The notes under the pieces are model-generated. The model saw nothing but the letters and a program-made list of their open reading frames with translations. It was not told the origin of the DNA and did no database searches. The position numbers and the translations under genes are program-made. 64,000 bases of DNA, from assembly GCA_002502785.1 (NCBI GenBank), contig DAQG01000124.1, positions 10,363-74,362 of the forward strand. The letters are read 5' to 3'. Of this stretch, positions 10,109 through 19,452 are shown piece by piece (positions within the stretch are counted from its first letter, which is position 1; each line of letters opens with the position of its first letter). This DNA is from Methanothrix harundinacea (GTDB taxonomy: Archaea; Halobacteriota; Methanosarcinia; Methanotrichales; Methanotrichaceae).

Positions 10109-10124
10109 AACTGCGTAAGTCCTA
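10109..10124 (-). repeat. IS right terminal inverted repeat
   Basis: 16 bp, exact inverted copy of 9035-9050. The transposase start codon lies about 70 bp inside it. Confidence 0.85.
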
Positions 10125-10292
10125 ATACCTTAAGGTGTTGTCCCCCCCACATTTCTTTACTCTCTTTTCTTGACTGCGTGACCTGTTTTGACACCAGCGC
10201 TTATCCTTGATGAAGATGACCGATGACAAATCTGAAACGAAAAAAGAGGAGTTGCGACACGAGGGAACAGGGGTTGAAGGGTGTTTTGAGGC

Positions 10293-11462
10293 TCATCCTC
10301 TCAAAAGATCCTTCACCACACAGGTGGGGTCCTCCCCACAAACATCCCCGCAGTAGTATCTCGCCTTCTGCCGACACCCGCCGCAGACCTCCAGGTACTC
10401 GCACTCGCCGCAGGCCCCCTTCAGATGAGACCTGATATCCCTCAGGGCCAATAGTTCGGGAACCGGATTATCGATCCAGATATCCTCAAAGCTCCTCTCC
10501 CGGACGTTCCCGACGACGACCTCGGGCATGAAGTGGCAGGGGAGAACGTCTCCACGATGGTTGATGTTTGCGACCTTTATCCCGGCGGTGCACCCGCCGG
10601 CGTTCAGGAGTAGCCTTCGGACGCGTTCACGCTTCTCTGGATCGTTCTTCAGCATCTCCAGGAGGTAAGCCCCGTCCATGGGAGAGTCAGTCGAGAGGAT
10701 CTCGATCTCCTCGTCTTTCAGCTCGACGGCGGCCTCGGCCAGGAACTTGATGACGCTCCTCCTCTCCTCGGGGGATACATCTCGGTCTGAGATCTCGGCC
10801 GCCCTCCCGACGGGGACGAGGTGGTATAGGCAGAACCTGGGAATCTCCATATCAAGGGTCAGGGCCAATAAAGCCGGTATCTCGTGCCAGTTGTCTTTGG
10901 TGAGAGTCACCCGAAGGCCGGTCTTGAGGTCCGCGTCTCTTGCGTTCTTGAGGCCGTCGATGGCCCTCTGGTAGGCACCATCTACCCCTCTGAAACTGTC
11001 GTGAACTTCGGGCCTGCACGAGTCGAGGCTGACGCCGACGTACCTTATTTCGGCCTCTTTGAGGAGCCTTGCGGCCTCCGGCGTTATCAGGGTCCCGTTC
11101 GTCGAGATCACCGTCCGCAGGCCCACCTCCTTGGCGTGGAAGGCGTAGGCGTAAAAGTTTCTGCTGAGAAGCGGCTCGCCGCCGGTGAGAATCAGCATCG
11201 GTATCTTGAGGGATGCCAACTCATCGACCAGCCTTATCCCCTCTTCGAGCCGGAGCTCCTCGGCAGCGGCGGCCGTGGCGTCTATGTAGCAGTGCTCGCA
11301 GGCGAGGTTGCAGTGGCGGGTGATGTTCCACATCACCACGGGCTTCGTCTGGCCCGAGAACCTTATCATGTCGTCAGGGACGGGCTTGCCGATCTCTTCA
11401 GCAGCCCTGATGGCGTCCCAGACCGTGGCCTGGTCTGCCAGGGCCTTTGAGAATATGATCAT
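10293..11462 (-). CDS. ahbC: Radical SAM protein of alternative haem synthesis, probable AhbC
   Basis: Probable 12,18-didecarboxysirohaem deacetylase, which trims two acetate side chains to give Fe-coproporphyrin III in the sirohaem-dependent route to haem. The 389 residues open with a short N-terminal leader, then PVVMWNITRHCNLACEHCY with the CxxxCxxC cluster motif, LILTGGEPLL for SAM binding, and a SPASM-like C-terminus rich in cysteines (CGECEYLEVCGGC, then CGDVCGEDPTC) for an auxiliary cluster. The start overlaps the cobA/hemD stop by 4 nt, tying it to tetrapyrrole synthesis. AhbD, the last haem enzyme, is a close relative, so C versus D is inferred mainly from the N-terminus. Confidence 0.72.
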   Translation of the reverse strand: MIIFSKALADQATVWDAIRAAEEIGKPVPDDMIRFSGQTKPVVMWNITRHCNLACEHCYIDATAAAAEELRLEEGIRLVDELASLKIPMLILTGGEPLLSRNFYAYAFHAKEVGLRTVISTNGTLITPEAARLLKEAEIRYVGVSLDSCRPEVHDSFRGVDGAYQRAIDGLKNARDADLKTGLRVTLTKDNWHEIPALLALTLDMEIPRFCLYHLVPVGRAAEISDRDVSPEERRSVIKFLAEAAVELKDEEIEILSTDSPMDGAYLLEMLKNDPEKRERVRRLLLNAGGCTAGIKVANINHRGDVLPCHFMPEVVVGNVRERSFEDIWIDNPVPELLALRDIRSHLKGACGECEYLEVCGGCRQKARYYCGDVCGEDPTCVVKDLLRG

Positions 11463-12931
11463 CCTTTCCTCCTGATCTCTTCCAGCATCGATTCGAAGGT
11501 GTACGTTTCCGGCACGATATCCACCCTCACCCCGAGCCTTTCCAGCTCCGCTCTGGTGGGCGGCCCGATGGCCGCCACCTTAGCCCGTGCTAGCCTCTCC
11601 CGAAGATCGGCTTCAGCGGAAAGCTCTTTCGCCCTCTCGATCAGGTTCTTGGCGGTGGAGCCGCTGGTGAAGGCGAAGACGTCGGGCCTTCCCCGCAGGA
11701 TCAGCCAGTCGAGCCTGGGGTCATGGGAAGGGGCGATGTCGTAGAGGTGGACCTCGTCCACCTCGACTCCTGCCTCCTCCAGTATCGCGACCAGCTCCGC
11801 GCTCCCTTTGGCGCTCCTGAGCAGGAGGACATGCTTGAACCTCGGTGCCAGGGCTTCGGCTAGGCCTTTGGAGCTGAAGCTATCGGGGACGACTGCAACC
11901 GAGAGGCCCCGCTCCACCAATGCATCCTTTGTCCGAGGGCCAATGGTGGCAAGGACCGACCGACCAAGTAGATCGGCCAATTCCGCGTCCCTGAGGGCGA
12001 TCTCGGCTCCAGTGGCGCTGGTGAAGACGACGCAGTCGGCCATCCGTATCCTCTCGAGAAGGTCGTTCGGCAGCGGCAATTTCCAGAAGGCTATGGAGGG
12101 GGCTAGAATCGGCCTGAATCCCAGGTCCCGAGCGATCCTCTCAGACTCATCGCCCCGGTTGTCGGGCCTCAGGATGGCGATGGTAGCGGGCCTCAGCTTC
12201 TCTGAAAGGGATACGACGTCGCCCACCACCAGTATCGCAGGGGACTTGACGTCGGCCTCTTTTGCCCTCTCGACGATGTCACCCAGAGTTCCGACGACCA
12301 GCCTCTCCTCCGGGCTCCATCCCCTCTCGATGAGGGCCGCCGGGGTTCCGGGCGATCGTCCGCCCTCCAGCAGCGCCGAAGCGTTTTCCTGTAGCCTTGC
12401 TACCCCCATCAGAACTACGAGGGTTCCCCCAACCTTGGCCAGGGCCTTCCAGTCCAGGTTCTCGTCCTTTCCTGGCTCCTCGTGACCCGTGACCACGGTG
12501 AAGGCCGTTGTTATGCCCCGATGGGTGACGGGAATTCCCGCCCCCGCCGGAACCGATATCGCCGAGGTGACGCCGGGCACCACCTCGAAGGGTACCCCCG
12601 CACCGGCCAGGGCGAGCCCCTCCTCGCCGCCCCTGCCGAATACGTATGGGTCGCCGCCTTTCAGCCTGACAACCCTCTTTCCCTCAAGCCCCTTCTCCAC
12701 CAGCAGGGCGTTGATCTCCTCCTGGGAGAGCTTGTGGCGGCCTGGAAGCTTTCCGACATCGATCTTCTCCGCATCCTCGGGAGCCCACCCCAGGATCTCG
12801 GGGGAGAGGAGCCGGTCGAACAAGACGACCTCGGCCTCCTCGATTAGCCTCTTGGCCTTCAGCGTCACAAGCTCCGGGTCGCCGGGACCCGCCCCCACCA
12901 GATGGACCTTGCCCCTCTCAGATCTTTCCAA
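11459..12931 (-). CDS. cobA/hemD: Fused uroporphyrinogen-III C-methyltransferase / uroporphyrinogen-III synthase
   Basis: Two consecutive tetrapyrrole steps in one 490-residue chain. Residues 1 to about 245 are the SUMT (CobA) domain: VHLVGAGPGDPELVTLKA, the LVEKGLEGKRVVRLKGGDPYVFGRGGEE region and GVTSAISVPAGAGIPVTHR. Residues from about 250 on (ATIAILRP…, later VFTSATGAEIAL and FTSGSTAKNLIERAKE) form the two-lobed HemD fold. HemD closes the ring to uroporphyrinogen III and CobA methylates it to precorrin-2, the entry to sirohaem, B12 and F430. It overlaps hemC by 14 nt and ahbC by 4 nt, so translation is likely coupled. Confidence 0.95.
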   Translation of the reverse strand: MERSERGKVHLVGAGPGDPELVTLKAKRLIEEAEVVLFDRLLSPEILGWAPEDAEKIDVGKLPGRHKLSQEEINALLVEKGLEGKRVVRLKGGDPYVFGRGGEEGLALAGAGVPFEVVPGVTSAISVPAGAGIPVTHRGITTAFTVVTGHEEPGKDENLDWKALAKVGGTLVVLMGVARLQENASALLEGGRSPGTPAALIERGWSPEERLVVGTLGDIVERAKEADVKSPAILVVGDVVSLSEKLRPATIAILRPDNRGDESERIARDLGFRPILAPSIAFWKLPLPNDLLERIRMADCVVFTSATGAEIALRDAELADLLGRSVLATIGPRTKDALVERGLSVAVVPDSFSSKGLAEALAPRFKHVLLLRSAKGSAELVAILEEAGVEVDEVHLYDIAPSHDPRLDWLILRGRPDVFAFTSGSTAKNLIERAKELSAEADLRERLARAKVAAIGPPTRAELERLGVRVDIVPETYTFESMLEEIRRKG

Positions 12932-13823
12932 CTTCCCTCACCGCCTCTTCTGCAAGATCGCGTCCTCCCATCCCCACCAGCTCTTGGCTAAGCTTTTTTG
13001 CCCCCCGGAGGTGGTCGTCCGTCGAAACTCTCCCCTCAACCCGAACGAACCTGGACCCGTCCAGGGATAGGACCTCGGCCAGGATCCTTAGCTCCCCCCC
13101 CTCCAGCCTGGCGTTGGCAGCCATGGGGACGACACAGGACCCCCCGATCGCCTCCAGGATCACCCGCTCGCACTCGGCCTCAAGCCTTGTGGGTAGGTGG
13201 TCTATCTCTCGAACCCGCTCCTCCGCCCGCCCTCTCGTCGCCACCACGGCGATGGCTCCCTGGTTTGCGGATGGAACGAACTTCTCGGGGTCCAGGACGG
13301 AGTATCTCGGATGGTAGCCCATCCTCGCAATCCCCGCCTCGGCGAGGACGATCGCCCTGTAGTTCCCCTCCTCGAGCTTTCGAAGCCTCGTATCGAGGTT
13401 TCCCCTGAGGCTCTCGATGACCAGGTCGGGCCTTGCCCTCCTGAGCTGAGATGCCCGCCTCATGCTGCAGGTCCCGACGACGGCCCCCTCCTCCAGATCT
13501 TCGAGAGCAGCTCCGTCTTCGCTCACCAGGACGTCCAGGGGCGAGTCCCTGGCAAGGACGGCGGCGATCACAAGCCCCTCGGGCCTTTTGGACGGAAGGT
13601 CCTTCATGCTGTGGACGGCGACGTCGATTTTTCCCGCCACCATCTGGTCGTCGATCTCCCTAACGAATAGGCCCCTACCCGAGACCCGATGGAGGGGGAC
13701 GTCCAGGACGTGGTCTCCCTTCGTCTTGACGATCACTAGCTCCGTCTCGGCACCTCTCGCCTCTAGAAGGGAGATGGCGGTCTTTGTCTGCCGCAGAGCA
13801 AGAGGGCTTCCGCGGCTCCCCAC
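12918..13823 (-). CDS. hemC: Porphobilinogen deaminase (hydroxymethylbilane synthase)
   Basis: Polymerises four porphobilinogens to hydroxymethylbilane. The 301-residue product has the N-terminal GSRGSPLALRQT, VHSMKDLPSKRPEGL, the ARP-containing SLRGNLDTRLRKLEEG region and a C-terminal domain with the cofactor-binding Cys in GGSCVVPMAA. The frame's first start is GTG 13823, just after the hemL stop; the family usually has two or three more residues before the Gly-Ser-Arg-Gly motif, so a rarer CTG six bases upstream cannot be excluded. Between hemL and cobA/hemD in one operon. Confidence 0.96.
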   Translation of the reverse strand: MGSRGSPLALRQTKTAISLLEARGAETELVIVKTKGDHVLDVPLHRVSGRGLFVREIDDQMVAGKIDVAVHSMKDLPSKRPEGLVIAAVLARDSPLDVLVSEDGAALEDLEEGAVVGTCSMRRASQLRRARPDLVIESLRGNLDTRLRKLEEGNYRAIVLAEAGIARMGYHPRYSVLDPEKFVPSANQGAIAVVATRGRAEERVREIDHLPTRLEAECERVILEAIGGSCVVPMAANARLEGGELRILAEVLSLDGSRFVRVEGRVSTDDHLRGAKKLSQELVGMGGRDLAEEAVREVGKI

Positions 13824-13825
13824 GA

Positions 13826-15094
13826 TCAGTCTCTCAGGTTTGACTTGTAAGCCTCCAGAGTTTGGTTGATATCGTCTTCAGAGTGGGCGGCAGAGAGGAA
13901 GTTAGTCTCGAACTGGCTCGGCGGGAGAAATACTCCCGACTTCAGCATCCTTCTGAAAAAGGCGAAGTAACCCGCCTTGTCGCAGTTGAGGGCTTCAACA
14001 TAGTTCTTTGGAGCATCGCCGAAGAATATCTTGAACATGGAGGCGATCCCGACCACCGAGTAGCCGAGACCCAGGTCCTCGACGATATCCGAGAGGGCCT
14101 TTCGCAAGTTGTCGCCCCTGGAGTTCAGCCTCTCAAGGACCTTTTCCCTCTCGAGAACGTCGAGGGTCGCCATCCCTGCTGCGAGAGAGGTCGGGCTACC
14201 GTTGAAGGTTCCAGCCTGGTATATACCGCCGCTGGGCGCCACCATCTCCATCAGCTCCCTTCTGCCGCCGACGACGCCGATGGGAAAGCCGCCGCCGATT
14301 ATCTTGCCCAGAGTCGTCATGTCGGGAACAACATTGTAATGGGTCTGAGCACCGCCGAGGCTGAGCCGAAAGCCCGTGATCACCTCGTCGAAGATGAGGA
14401 CGACGCCTTGATCTTTCGTCAGCCTTCTCACCCCCTCCAGGTAGCCTTTCTCGGGGAGGATCGGGCCGATGTTTCCAAGAACCGGCTCCATGATCACCGC
14501 CGCCACCTCGCCATCGAACTCTGTCAGGGCGGCCTCGATGGCTGAAAGGTTGTTGTAGGGGACCAGGAGTGTGTTTTTTGCCGTGTCCTTCGGAACGCCG
14601 AGGGAGTCGGGAATCCCCAGGGTTGTAGCCCCCGAGCCCGCCTTCACCAGGACCGAGTCGTGGGCTCCGTGAAAGCCCCCCTCCACCTTGACGATTCGAT
14701 CTCTGCCGGTATAGCCCCGGGCGATCCTTAGGGCTGCCATCGTCGCCTCGGTCCCGGTGTTGACGAACCTGAGCATATCGATGCTGGGATAGAGGGCTGC
14801 TATCCTCTCGGCGAGTCTTATCTCAAGCTCCGAGGGGGTGCCGTAGAGCCAGCCTCGCTCCAGCTGACGGACGACCCGCTCCATGATCTCGGGGTGCCGA
14901 TGTCCCAGGATCATGGGGCCGTAGGCGAGACAGTAGTCGATGAGCTTATTTCCGTCCACGTCCCAGAGGTAGGGGCCTTCGGCCCTGGAGACGTAAAATG
15001 GGTATGGGGAAATGGCCCGGACCGGGCTGCTGACGCCCCCCGGCATCAGCCTCTTTGCGACCTCGAAGAGCTTGCTAGAGGCATCAGAACTCAT
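13826..15094 (-). CDS. hemL: Glutamate-1-semialdehyde 2,1-aminomutase
   Basis: PLP enzyme making 5-aminolevulinate in the C5 pathway. The 422 residues include [10 protein letters not shown], the [18 protein letters not shown] cofactor region, [11 protein letters not shown] and the active-site lysine in [15 protein letters not shown]. The frame extends upstream to 15202, but that extension is uncharged at first and unlike the family; ATG 15094 follows GGTG at the right spacing and gives a normal N-terminus. First gene of hemL-hemC-cobA/hemD-ahbC. The glutamyl-tRNA reductase and porphobilinogen synthase genes that complete the route are outside the window. Confidence 0.96.
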   Translation of the reverse strand: MSSDASSKLFEVAKRLMPGGVSSPVRAISPYPFYVSRAEGPYLWDVDGNKLIDYCLAYGPMILGHRHPEIMERVVRQLERGWLYGTPSELEIRLAERIAALYPSIDMLRFVNTGTEATMAALRIARGYTGRDRIVKVEGGFHGAHDSVLVKAGSGATTLGIPDSLGVPKDTAKNTLLVPYNNLSAIEAALTEFDGEVAAVIMEPVLGNIGPILPEKGYLEGVRRLTKDQGVVLIFDEVITGFRLSLGGAQTHYNVVPDMTTLGKIIGGGFPIGVVGGRRELMEMVAPSGGIYQAGTFNGSPTSLAAGMATLDVLEREKVLERLNSRGDNLRKALSDIVEDLGLGYSVVGIASMFKIFFGDAPKNYVEALNCDKAGYFAFFRRMLKSGVFLPPSQFETNFLSAAHSEDDINQTLEAYKSNLRD

Positions 15095-15234
15095 GAAACA
15101 TGCACCGGAGAGGATGACCAGTTGAAGATTAATCAACCTTGCGATTAGATGGCCGTATCGTAATAACTTTTGACCCGTCCTTCTGCCGAAAAGGAATAAC
15201 ATTCCGGGATAGAACGGAGGCCCGGCGGGAGAGG

Positions 15235-16449
15235 TCAGACGATCTCCTTCCAGGCCCGCTCCTCCGCCCTTCTTGAGACCTCCCTCAGGGGAAGGCCGAC
15301 CTCCGATGCGATCCTCTTGCAGTCCTCGTGCTCGGCCTTGATCTGGATTTTCTCGTCTCCGAAGAAGCTCACCTTTACACGGACCTGGAAATTTCTGCTT
15401 TCTATTTCAACACCGACCGTCCTCTCCTCTCTTTTGGCGACGAACCGGTGAAGGCTCGGAAAGACCCTGATCCCTAGGCTTCCCGTCTCCCTCATCACGA
15501 TCCGGGCGAGCCGGTCCATCTCCTCCTTTCTCGCTATCACCTTCACGATGTTCGCGGGCCTCCCCTTCTTCATCAGCGCAGGGACGATGGAGACGTCCAG
15601 GGCCCCCTCGTCCATCAGGAGGTCGATGAGGTTTCCCAAAACCTCTCCCGTCACGTCGTCTACGTTCGTCTCTAGCTGGACCACCCGGTCGTGGTGAGAA
15701 TGGGCATGGAAATGGGAATGAGGATAGCCGGGGCGGGCTGACTCATCCACCACCAGTTTGCCGACGACCCCCCGGAGCAGGTTTGGAATCTCCAGATCCT
15801 TTGTTCCCGAACCGTATCCTGCGGCCTCGGCCCTGATGAGGGGGTAATCTTCGGCGATCTCGTCTGCAAACTCGGCGAGGATCGCCGCTCCCGTGGGGGT
15901 CAATAGCTCTCCCTCAACGGGCCCACCCCTCCAGAGGAGGCCCGAGGACTTCAGAACTTCAAGAGTTGCCGGAGCCGGGACCGGGAGGCGGCCGTGGGCC
16001 GCGATGACCGTCCCCGATCCGACGGATATCGGAAGCAAAAAGACCTTCTCGACCCCGAGGCTCTCAAGCCCTGCACAGCTCCCGGCGATGTCGGCCAATG
16101 CATCTAGAGCCCCGATCTCGTGAAACTGCGCCTCCTCCCGATCGACGCCGTGGACCCTGGCCTCGGCCCCGGCCAGGATCTCCATGATCCGGAGGGCCCG
16201 GGGCGAAAGCTGCGACCCCCTTAGAATCGATCTCGCTTCCGCGAGGGTTTTGTACCTCTTTCCGCCCGCCTGGATCTTCACCCTCGCGGCCCCTATGTGG
16301 TGCTTTTCATCTCTGGAGATCTCGAGGCTGCAGCCCACAGACTCCACGGCTGCTTTCACCACATCGAAGTCAGCGCCCAGGTCCAGAAGGCAGGCCATGA
16401 TCATGTCGCCGGAGGCCCCCGAGGAGGGGTCGAAGAGGAGGACTCTCAT
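15235..16449 (-). CDS. larC: Nickel-pincer cofactor biosynthesis protein LarC
   Basis: LarC inserts nickel into the pyridinium-3,5-dithiocarboxylate cofactor of lactate-racemase-type enzymes. The 404 residues contain [21 protein letters not shown] at the start, [24 protein letters not shown], a histidine-rich stretch ([11 protein letters not shown]) that could bind Ni, and [14 protein letters not shown]. Some bacterial larC genes are split by a programmed frameshift; here the frame is continuous. An AT-rich TTTAAAAAAG element just upstream (about 16478-16469) suggests a short leader. It is 140 bp ahead of hemL on the same strand, a link between nickel and tetrapyrrole (F430) chemistry that is suggestive only. 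The other lar genes are not here. Confidence 0.9.
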   Translation of the reverse strand: MRVLLFDPSSGASGDMIMACLLDLGADFDVVKAAVESVGCSLEISRDEKHHIGAARVKIQAGGKRYKTLAEARSILRGSQLSPRALRIMEILAGAEARVHGVDREEAQFHEIGALDALADIAGSCAGLESLGVEKVFLLPISVGSGTVIAAHGRLPVPAPATLEVLKSSGLLWRGGPVEGELLTPTGAAILAEFADEIAEDYPLIRAEAAGYGSGTKDLEIPNLLRGVVGKLVVDESARPGYPHSHFHAHSHHDRVVQLETNVDDVTGEVLGNLIDLLMDEGALDVSIVPALMKKGRPANIVKVIARKEEMDRLARIVMRETGSLGIRVFPSLHRFVAKREERTVGVEIESRNFQVRVKVSFFGDEKIQIKAEHEDCKRIASEVGLPLREVSRRAEERAWKEIV

Positions 16450-16461
16450 GGTCGGTTGGTA

Positions 16462-16614
16462 ATGTGCCGCTTTTTTAAATATGAATTGGTCTTCTGCGGT
16501 TCGATTGGAGTGCTAGTGCTAATAGGACGCTGCATAATAGCGCTTATTATGGCGAGATGGATCAAAAAGGCGTCCTGCCAGAAATGCAAAAAAGAGGATA
16601 ATTCGGGCCTCTAA
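16462..16614 (+). CDS. Possible small membrane protein, 50 aa
   Basis: ATG 16462 opens a 50-codon frame: a hydrophobic helix (VLVLIGRCIIALIMA) followed by a basic tail with a CxxC pair (SCQKCKKED). The pattern looks like a small single-pass membrane protein, but the frame overlaps the larC promoter region and there is no convincing ribosome site, so it may be chance. Confidence 0.25.
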   Translation: MCRFFKYELVFCGSIGVLVLIGRCIIALIMARWIKKASCQKCKKEDNSGL

Positions 16615-17195
16615 GCCTCTGCCATCCTCTTCGCCCTCTCCTTCTCTGCCAGGAAGACGTTCTCGTTCAGCACATCGCATGCGTTCTCGTTCTTCCACCA
16701 GGCCCATCTATCCTCGCCGAGGGCGTCTGATGCCGCGCGGATGTCTGCAAACTCCTGGTCGTAGACTGTGTACTCGGGGCTCAGGGGTACCATCGACTGG
16801 CCTCCGACCTCAGAGAAGGAGGGGTCAACCTTGACGACCTCGCCTTTCTTGTTCCTCACCAGAAGCCAGACGTGACCGTCGCCCTTCCCGGCGAAGTCCT
16901 CGGAGTATGCGAAGGAGACGTCAAATCCGTGGCTCTTGAAATACCACTCGTAAAAGGCAGCCCTCTCGAAGACGTCGAGGTCTGCGGCGTAGCCTTTAAT
17001 GGAACTGCTGTACCTGATCACGTCATCGGGGTTCTGGACGTCGGCTGGCTTCAGCTCCAGATAATAGGGGTCCGGTATATCTCCTCCGCAGAAGTCGCCG
17101 CCGAGGGGTCCGTCCAGCCCCTCGTCGCCGCGCAAGAACGCATAAGCTCCAAGAAGGATCAGAGCAACCACCAGGAATGCCCACTTTTTCGCCAG
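16611..17195 (-). CDS. Unrecognised membrane-anchored protein, last gene of the tubulin-like operon
   Basis: About 194 residues. The first ATG/GTG/TTG in frame is GTG 17171, which would start inside a hydrophobic segment. A CTG at 17195 lies 8 nt after AGGAGG and yields MAKKWAFLVVALILLG, a sensible basic-then-hydrophobic anchor; I therefore extend it, tentatively. The rest is soluble, with DGHVWLLVRNKKGEVVKVDPS, a Cys/His/Asp-containing pattern reminiscent of transglutaminase-like folds (H then D about 15 residues apart), and an acidic, Trp-rich end. It lies 29 nt after the tubulin-like gene on the same strand. No function assigned. Confidence 0.65.
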   Translation of the reverse strand: MAKKWAFLVVALILLGAYAFLRGDEGLDGPLGGDFCGGDIPDPYYLELKPADVQNPDDVIRYSSSIKGYAADLDVFERAAFYEWYFKSHGFDVSFAYSEDFAGKGDGHVWLLVRNKKGEVVKVDPSFSEVGGQSMVPLSPEYTVYDQEFADIRAASDALGEDRWAWWKNENACDVLNENVFLAEKERAKRMAEA

Positions 17196-17224
17196 ATTCG
17201 CGTCCTCCTGTGATCAGCTCAGGC

Positions 17225-18766
17225 TCAAAGGCCCCGTTCCGCGAGGATCCTGCCCACCTCGTCCTCCACGATCCTGCGAACCTCCTCATCATCGACTCTG
17301 CGACTGCCGCTCCGGTGGGGCTCGAAAATGCCAGAATCCCGGCTCGTCCTCTGGAAGATGTTCCGCTCGTTGAGGAAGAAGGGCTTCTCACCCCTCTCGA
17401 TCCTGAGGAGGGACTCTTTCAGCCGCTCTTGTATACCATCCTCCCCGTAGAAGTAATCCTCGATGGCCCTTCTCGTCAGGTCCGGCATCCCCTCCGCGAC
17501 AAGGTTGCTCTCGGGATCGTTCATGTACTTTAGGGCCATCCTGATAACTCTGTGAAGACGGTACTCGAGGTTTCCCTTCACCTCGCATCCCCTCTCCTCG
17601 CCGTAAGGGTTTCTGAGAAGAATCAGGATCTCGTCCATGTGGTTTTCTCCCAGCTTCCTCCAGGGCTCAATCCTCTCTTCAGAAAGTCCGGTGTACATAG
17701 CAACCGCCCTCACGATCTCGTCGAGATCCATGAACCCTCTTGTGAAAACGTAAGCCCTCTCGGCCTTCCCCGGATCACACCCGAAGAGCCTCCCCTCTGA
17801 GAGGGCCTTTTTGACGAGGTTCTCTTCAGGGTCCTTTCGCCTCTTCTCCCGATGGTAGCATGGAACCAGGATGGGGGGTCGGTCCAGCCCCTCTACGAAC
17901 TTCTCCCGCATCGCAAGGCTTGGCGGGTCCTCTCCGGGATAGTGGCGACCAGCAACGAAAGGCCTCATGGCCTGGTGAATGTAATCGTCTATGGCGGAAT
18001 AGTCCTGGCCGAACTTCTCGACCATGATCTGATTGTCGATCATGATCACCCCGTCCACTCCCACACCGACTTTTTTGGTGATCAGATCGTACATGGAGAT
18101 GGTGGCGCCCAGATCTCTCTTCGCCTCCTTCGCCCTTTGCTGAGGGTCCACCCCCTCTTCGGTGAGCACCCCCAGGACGAAGACGGGATAGGCGGGCCTC
18201 TCCCCTCGGATGTACCTGGTTATGGGGTTGACAAAACCGGTCCCGGTCCCACCGCCGAGAGAGACTATGAAGAGGATACCGTCACACATCTCCGATCCGC
18301 CGTTGTTGTCCTTTTGGCCTGCAAGAGTTGTGTAAGGTCGTATCTGATCCCAGGCTGCTCTGAGGATGGGGTTTTCCGACTCGTGCTCAGAGAGGGCGGT
18401 CCGTTTTACGTCCTCGTCGCTATCGAAGATCTCAAAGACGGCCTTCAGAAACTCAGCCTGCCTCATAAACCCCTGCTTTTTGACATCGTATCCGTAACGG
18501 TCCACGATCAGCTTCGAGGTCTTTGATTCCGAGCCAATGACGTCATGAGGTATGAAAAAGCCGGGATAGCATCCTCTATCCAGAGAACCGAAGAAGTTCT
18601 GATTGTCGGTCTCCTGGACGTCGGCCTCAAGCCATAACCCCTTCACCCCCCCGAAAGAGACGTGATCGCCCAGGGACTTCTTCAGCAGGGTGACATCCTG
18701 GTTTTTGAGGAAACTCTCTACCAGATGTCCTCCACAACCCCCGATTCCGACTATACACAGTTTCAT
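17225..18766 (-). CDS. Divergent tubulin/FtsZ-superfamily GTPase
   Basis: Probable GTP-binding cytoskeletal protein of 513 residues. Residues 1-13 (MKLCIVGIGGCGG) match the glycine-rich first nucleotide loop; SLGGGTGTG at 169-177 is the tubulin/FtsZ signature loop, and IMIDN at 241-245 sits where tubulin has the base-binding Asn. The classical T7 catalytic loop (NxDxxD) is not obvious. The C-terminus is long, charged and rich in Arg/Glu, unlike FtsZ. Thus it is neither FtsZ nor typical CetZ and fits the 'tubulin-like' (Tubulin_2-type) group, from memory. ATG 18766 overlaps the stop of the upstream membrane-protein gene (ATGA); a longer frame to 18802 is disfavoured. Context suggests work at the cell envelope. 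Confidence 0.82.
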   Translation of the reverse strand: MKLCIVGIGGCGGHLVESFLKNQDVTLLKKSLGDHVSFGGVKGLWLEADVQETDNQNFFGSLDRGCYPGFFIPHDVIGSESKTSKLIVDRYGYDVKKQGFMRQAEFLKAVFEIFDSDEDVKRTALSEHESENPILRAAWDQIRPYTTLAGQKDNNGGSEMCDGILFIVSLGGGTGTGFVNPITRYIRGERPAYPVFVLGVLTEEGVDPQQRAKEAKRDLGATISMYDLITKKVGVGVDGVIMIDNQIMVEKFGQDYSAIDDYIHQAMRPFVAGRHYPGEDPPSLAMREKFVEGLDRPPILVPCYHREKRRKDPEENLVKKALSEGRLFGCDPGKAERAYVFTRGFMDLDEIVRAVAMYTGLSEERIEPWRKLGENHMDEILILLRNPYGEERGCEVKGNLEYRLHRVIRMALKYMNDPESNLVAEGMPDLTRRAIEDYFYGEDGIQERLKESLLRIERGEKPFFLNERNIFQRTSRDSGIFEPHRSGSRRVDDEEVRRIVEDEVGRILAERGL

Positions 18767-19452
18767 CTCATCCCTCCCAAGGCATCGGCATAAATCGGCC
18801 ACAATAGCGCGAGCTGCGAGGCGAAGAGGGCCAGAAAGGCCACTATTCTCGAACCCAGCTCCACGTGGGGAAATATCGTTCCCTGCTGGACAGATAGAAC
18901 GATGGAGATCGCAAGCAAAGGCACCGTTAGCATTATGGCGACTTTCTTGTTTCTCGACAGCTCATAATAGCCGTAAATCTCTCTTGGGATAAAGGCGGCC
19001 GCAACGAGCGTCAAGAGTAGCACAATTAGGCCGAAAGTCGCAAACCCCAGGGGGCCTGAAGAGATGGTTGGAACCTGGTAGTAGTTGTAATGTGGGAAGA
19101 TCTCTGGCGTCAGGAAGTAGAAGTAGGCGAAGGCCGCGAAGAGGAGCATCCAGGCGGTAGCAGCCGCAGCGTTGAAGTTTGAGCCCTGCCGGGTGAACAT
19201 CTCTTCTCGAAGTTCGTCCCCAGATATCTCGCCGCCGTTGGTGGTGGCTGCAACCCTCCGGTACGTCCTCTCCATGTTCAGCCTATGGAGCACGACGCCG
19301 AGGGCCAAAAGAAGAACGAAGAGCCCCAGGCCCAGAAGACCGTTCGAAGAGACGCTGGCTAGAGCATTCGATAGCGCTCCGGGAAACAGACTCGACGATG
19401 ATGATATATCGACAGCTTGGACGCTCGCCACCGTCTCGTTCAGGCTGCTCAT
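18763..19452 (-). CDS. Five-helix membrane protein in the tubulin-like operon
   Basis: Family not recognised. The 229 residues hold five predicted membrane helices at about 38-57, 94-114, 133-155, 170-188 and 203-221. A charged cytosolic-type loop (about 58-93) separates the first two and contains RLNMERTYRRV. The start overlaps the stop of the upstream surface-protein gene by 4 nt, and the stop overlaps the start of the tubulin-like GTPase, so the three are almost certainly co-translated. A plausible role is the membrane dock between the cytosolic polymer and the surface proteins; that is inference from gene order. Confidence 0.8.
   Translation of the reverse strand: MSSLNETVASVQAVDISSSSSLFPGALSNALASVSSNGLLGLGLFVLLLALGVVLHRLNMERTYRRVAATTNGGEISGDELREEMFTRQGSNFNAAAATAWMLLFAAFAYFYFLTPEIFPHYNYYQVPTISSGPLGFATFGLIVLLLTLVAAAFIPREIYGYYELSRNKKVAIMLTVPLLAISIVLSVQQGTIFPHVELGSRIVAFLALFASQLALLWPIYADALGGMR

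Larger units (their letters stand above)
9035..10124. mobile_element. Insertion sequence, about 1.09 kb, IS4/IS701-like
   Basis: The element is bounded by perfect 16-bp terminal inverted repeats (TAGGACTTACGCAGTT at 9035 and its complement ending at 10124) and carries one transposase gene on the minus strand whose stop lies inside the left repeat. I see no clear target duplication beyond the TA within the repeat ends; the left flank is the endonuclease V gene and the right flank does not resume it. The transposase carries a nonsense codon, so this copy is probably not autonomous. Confidence 0.88.

Noticed and set aside
15095..15202. 36-codon extension of hemL
   Set aside because: ATG 15094 has a ribosome site and starts the conserved protein; the extension has no family match.
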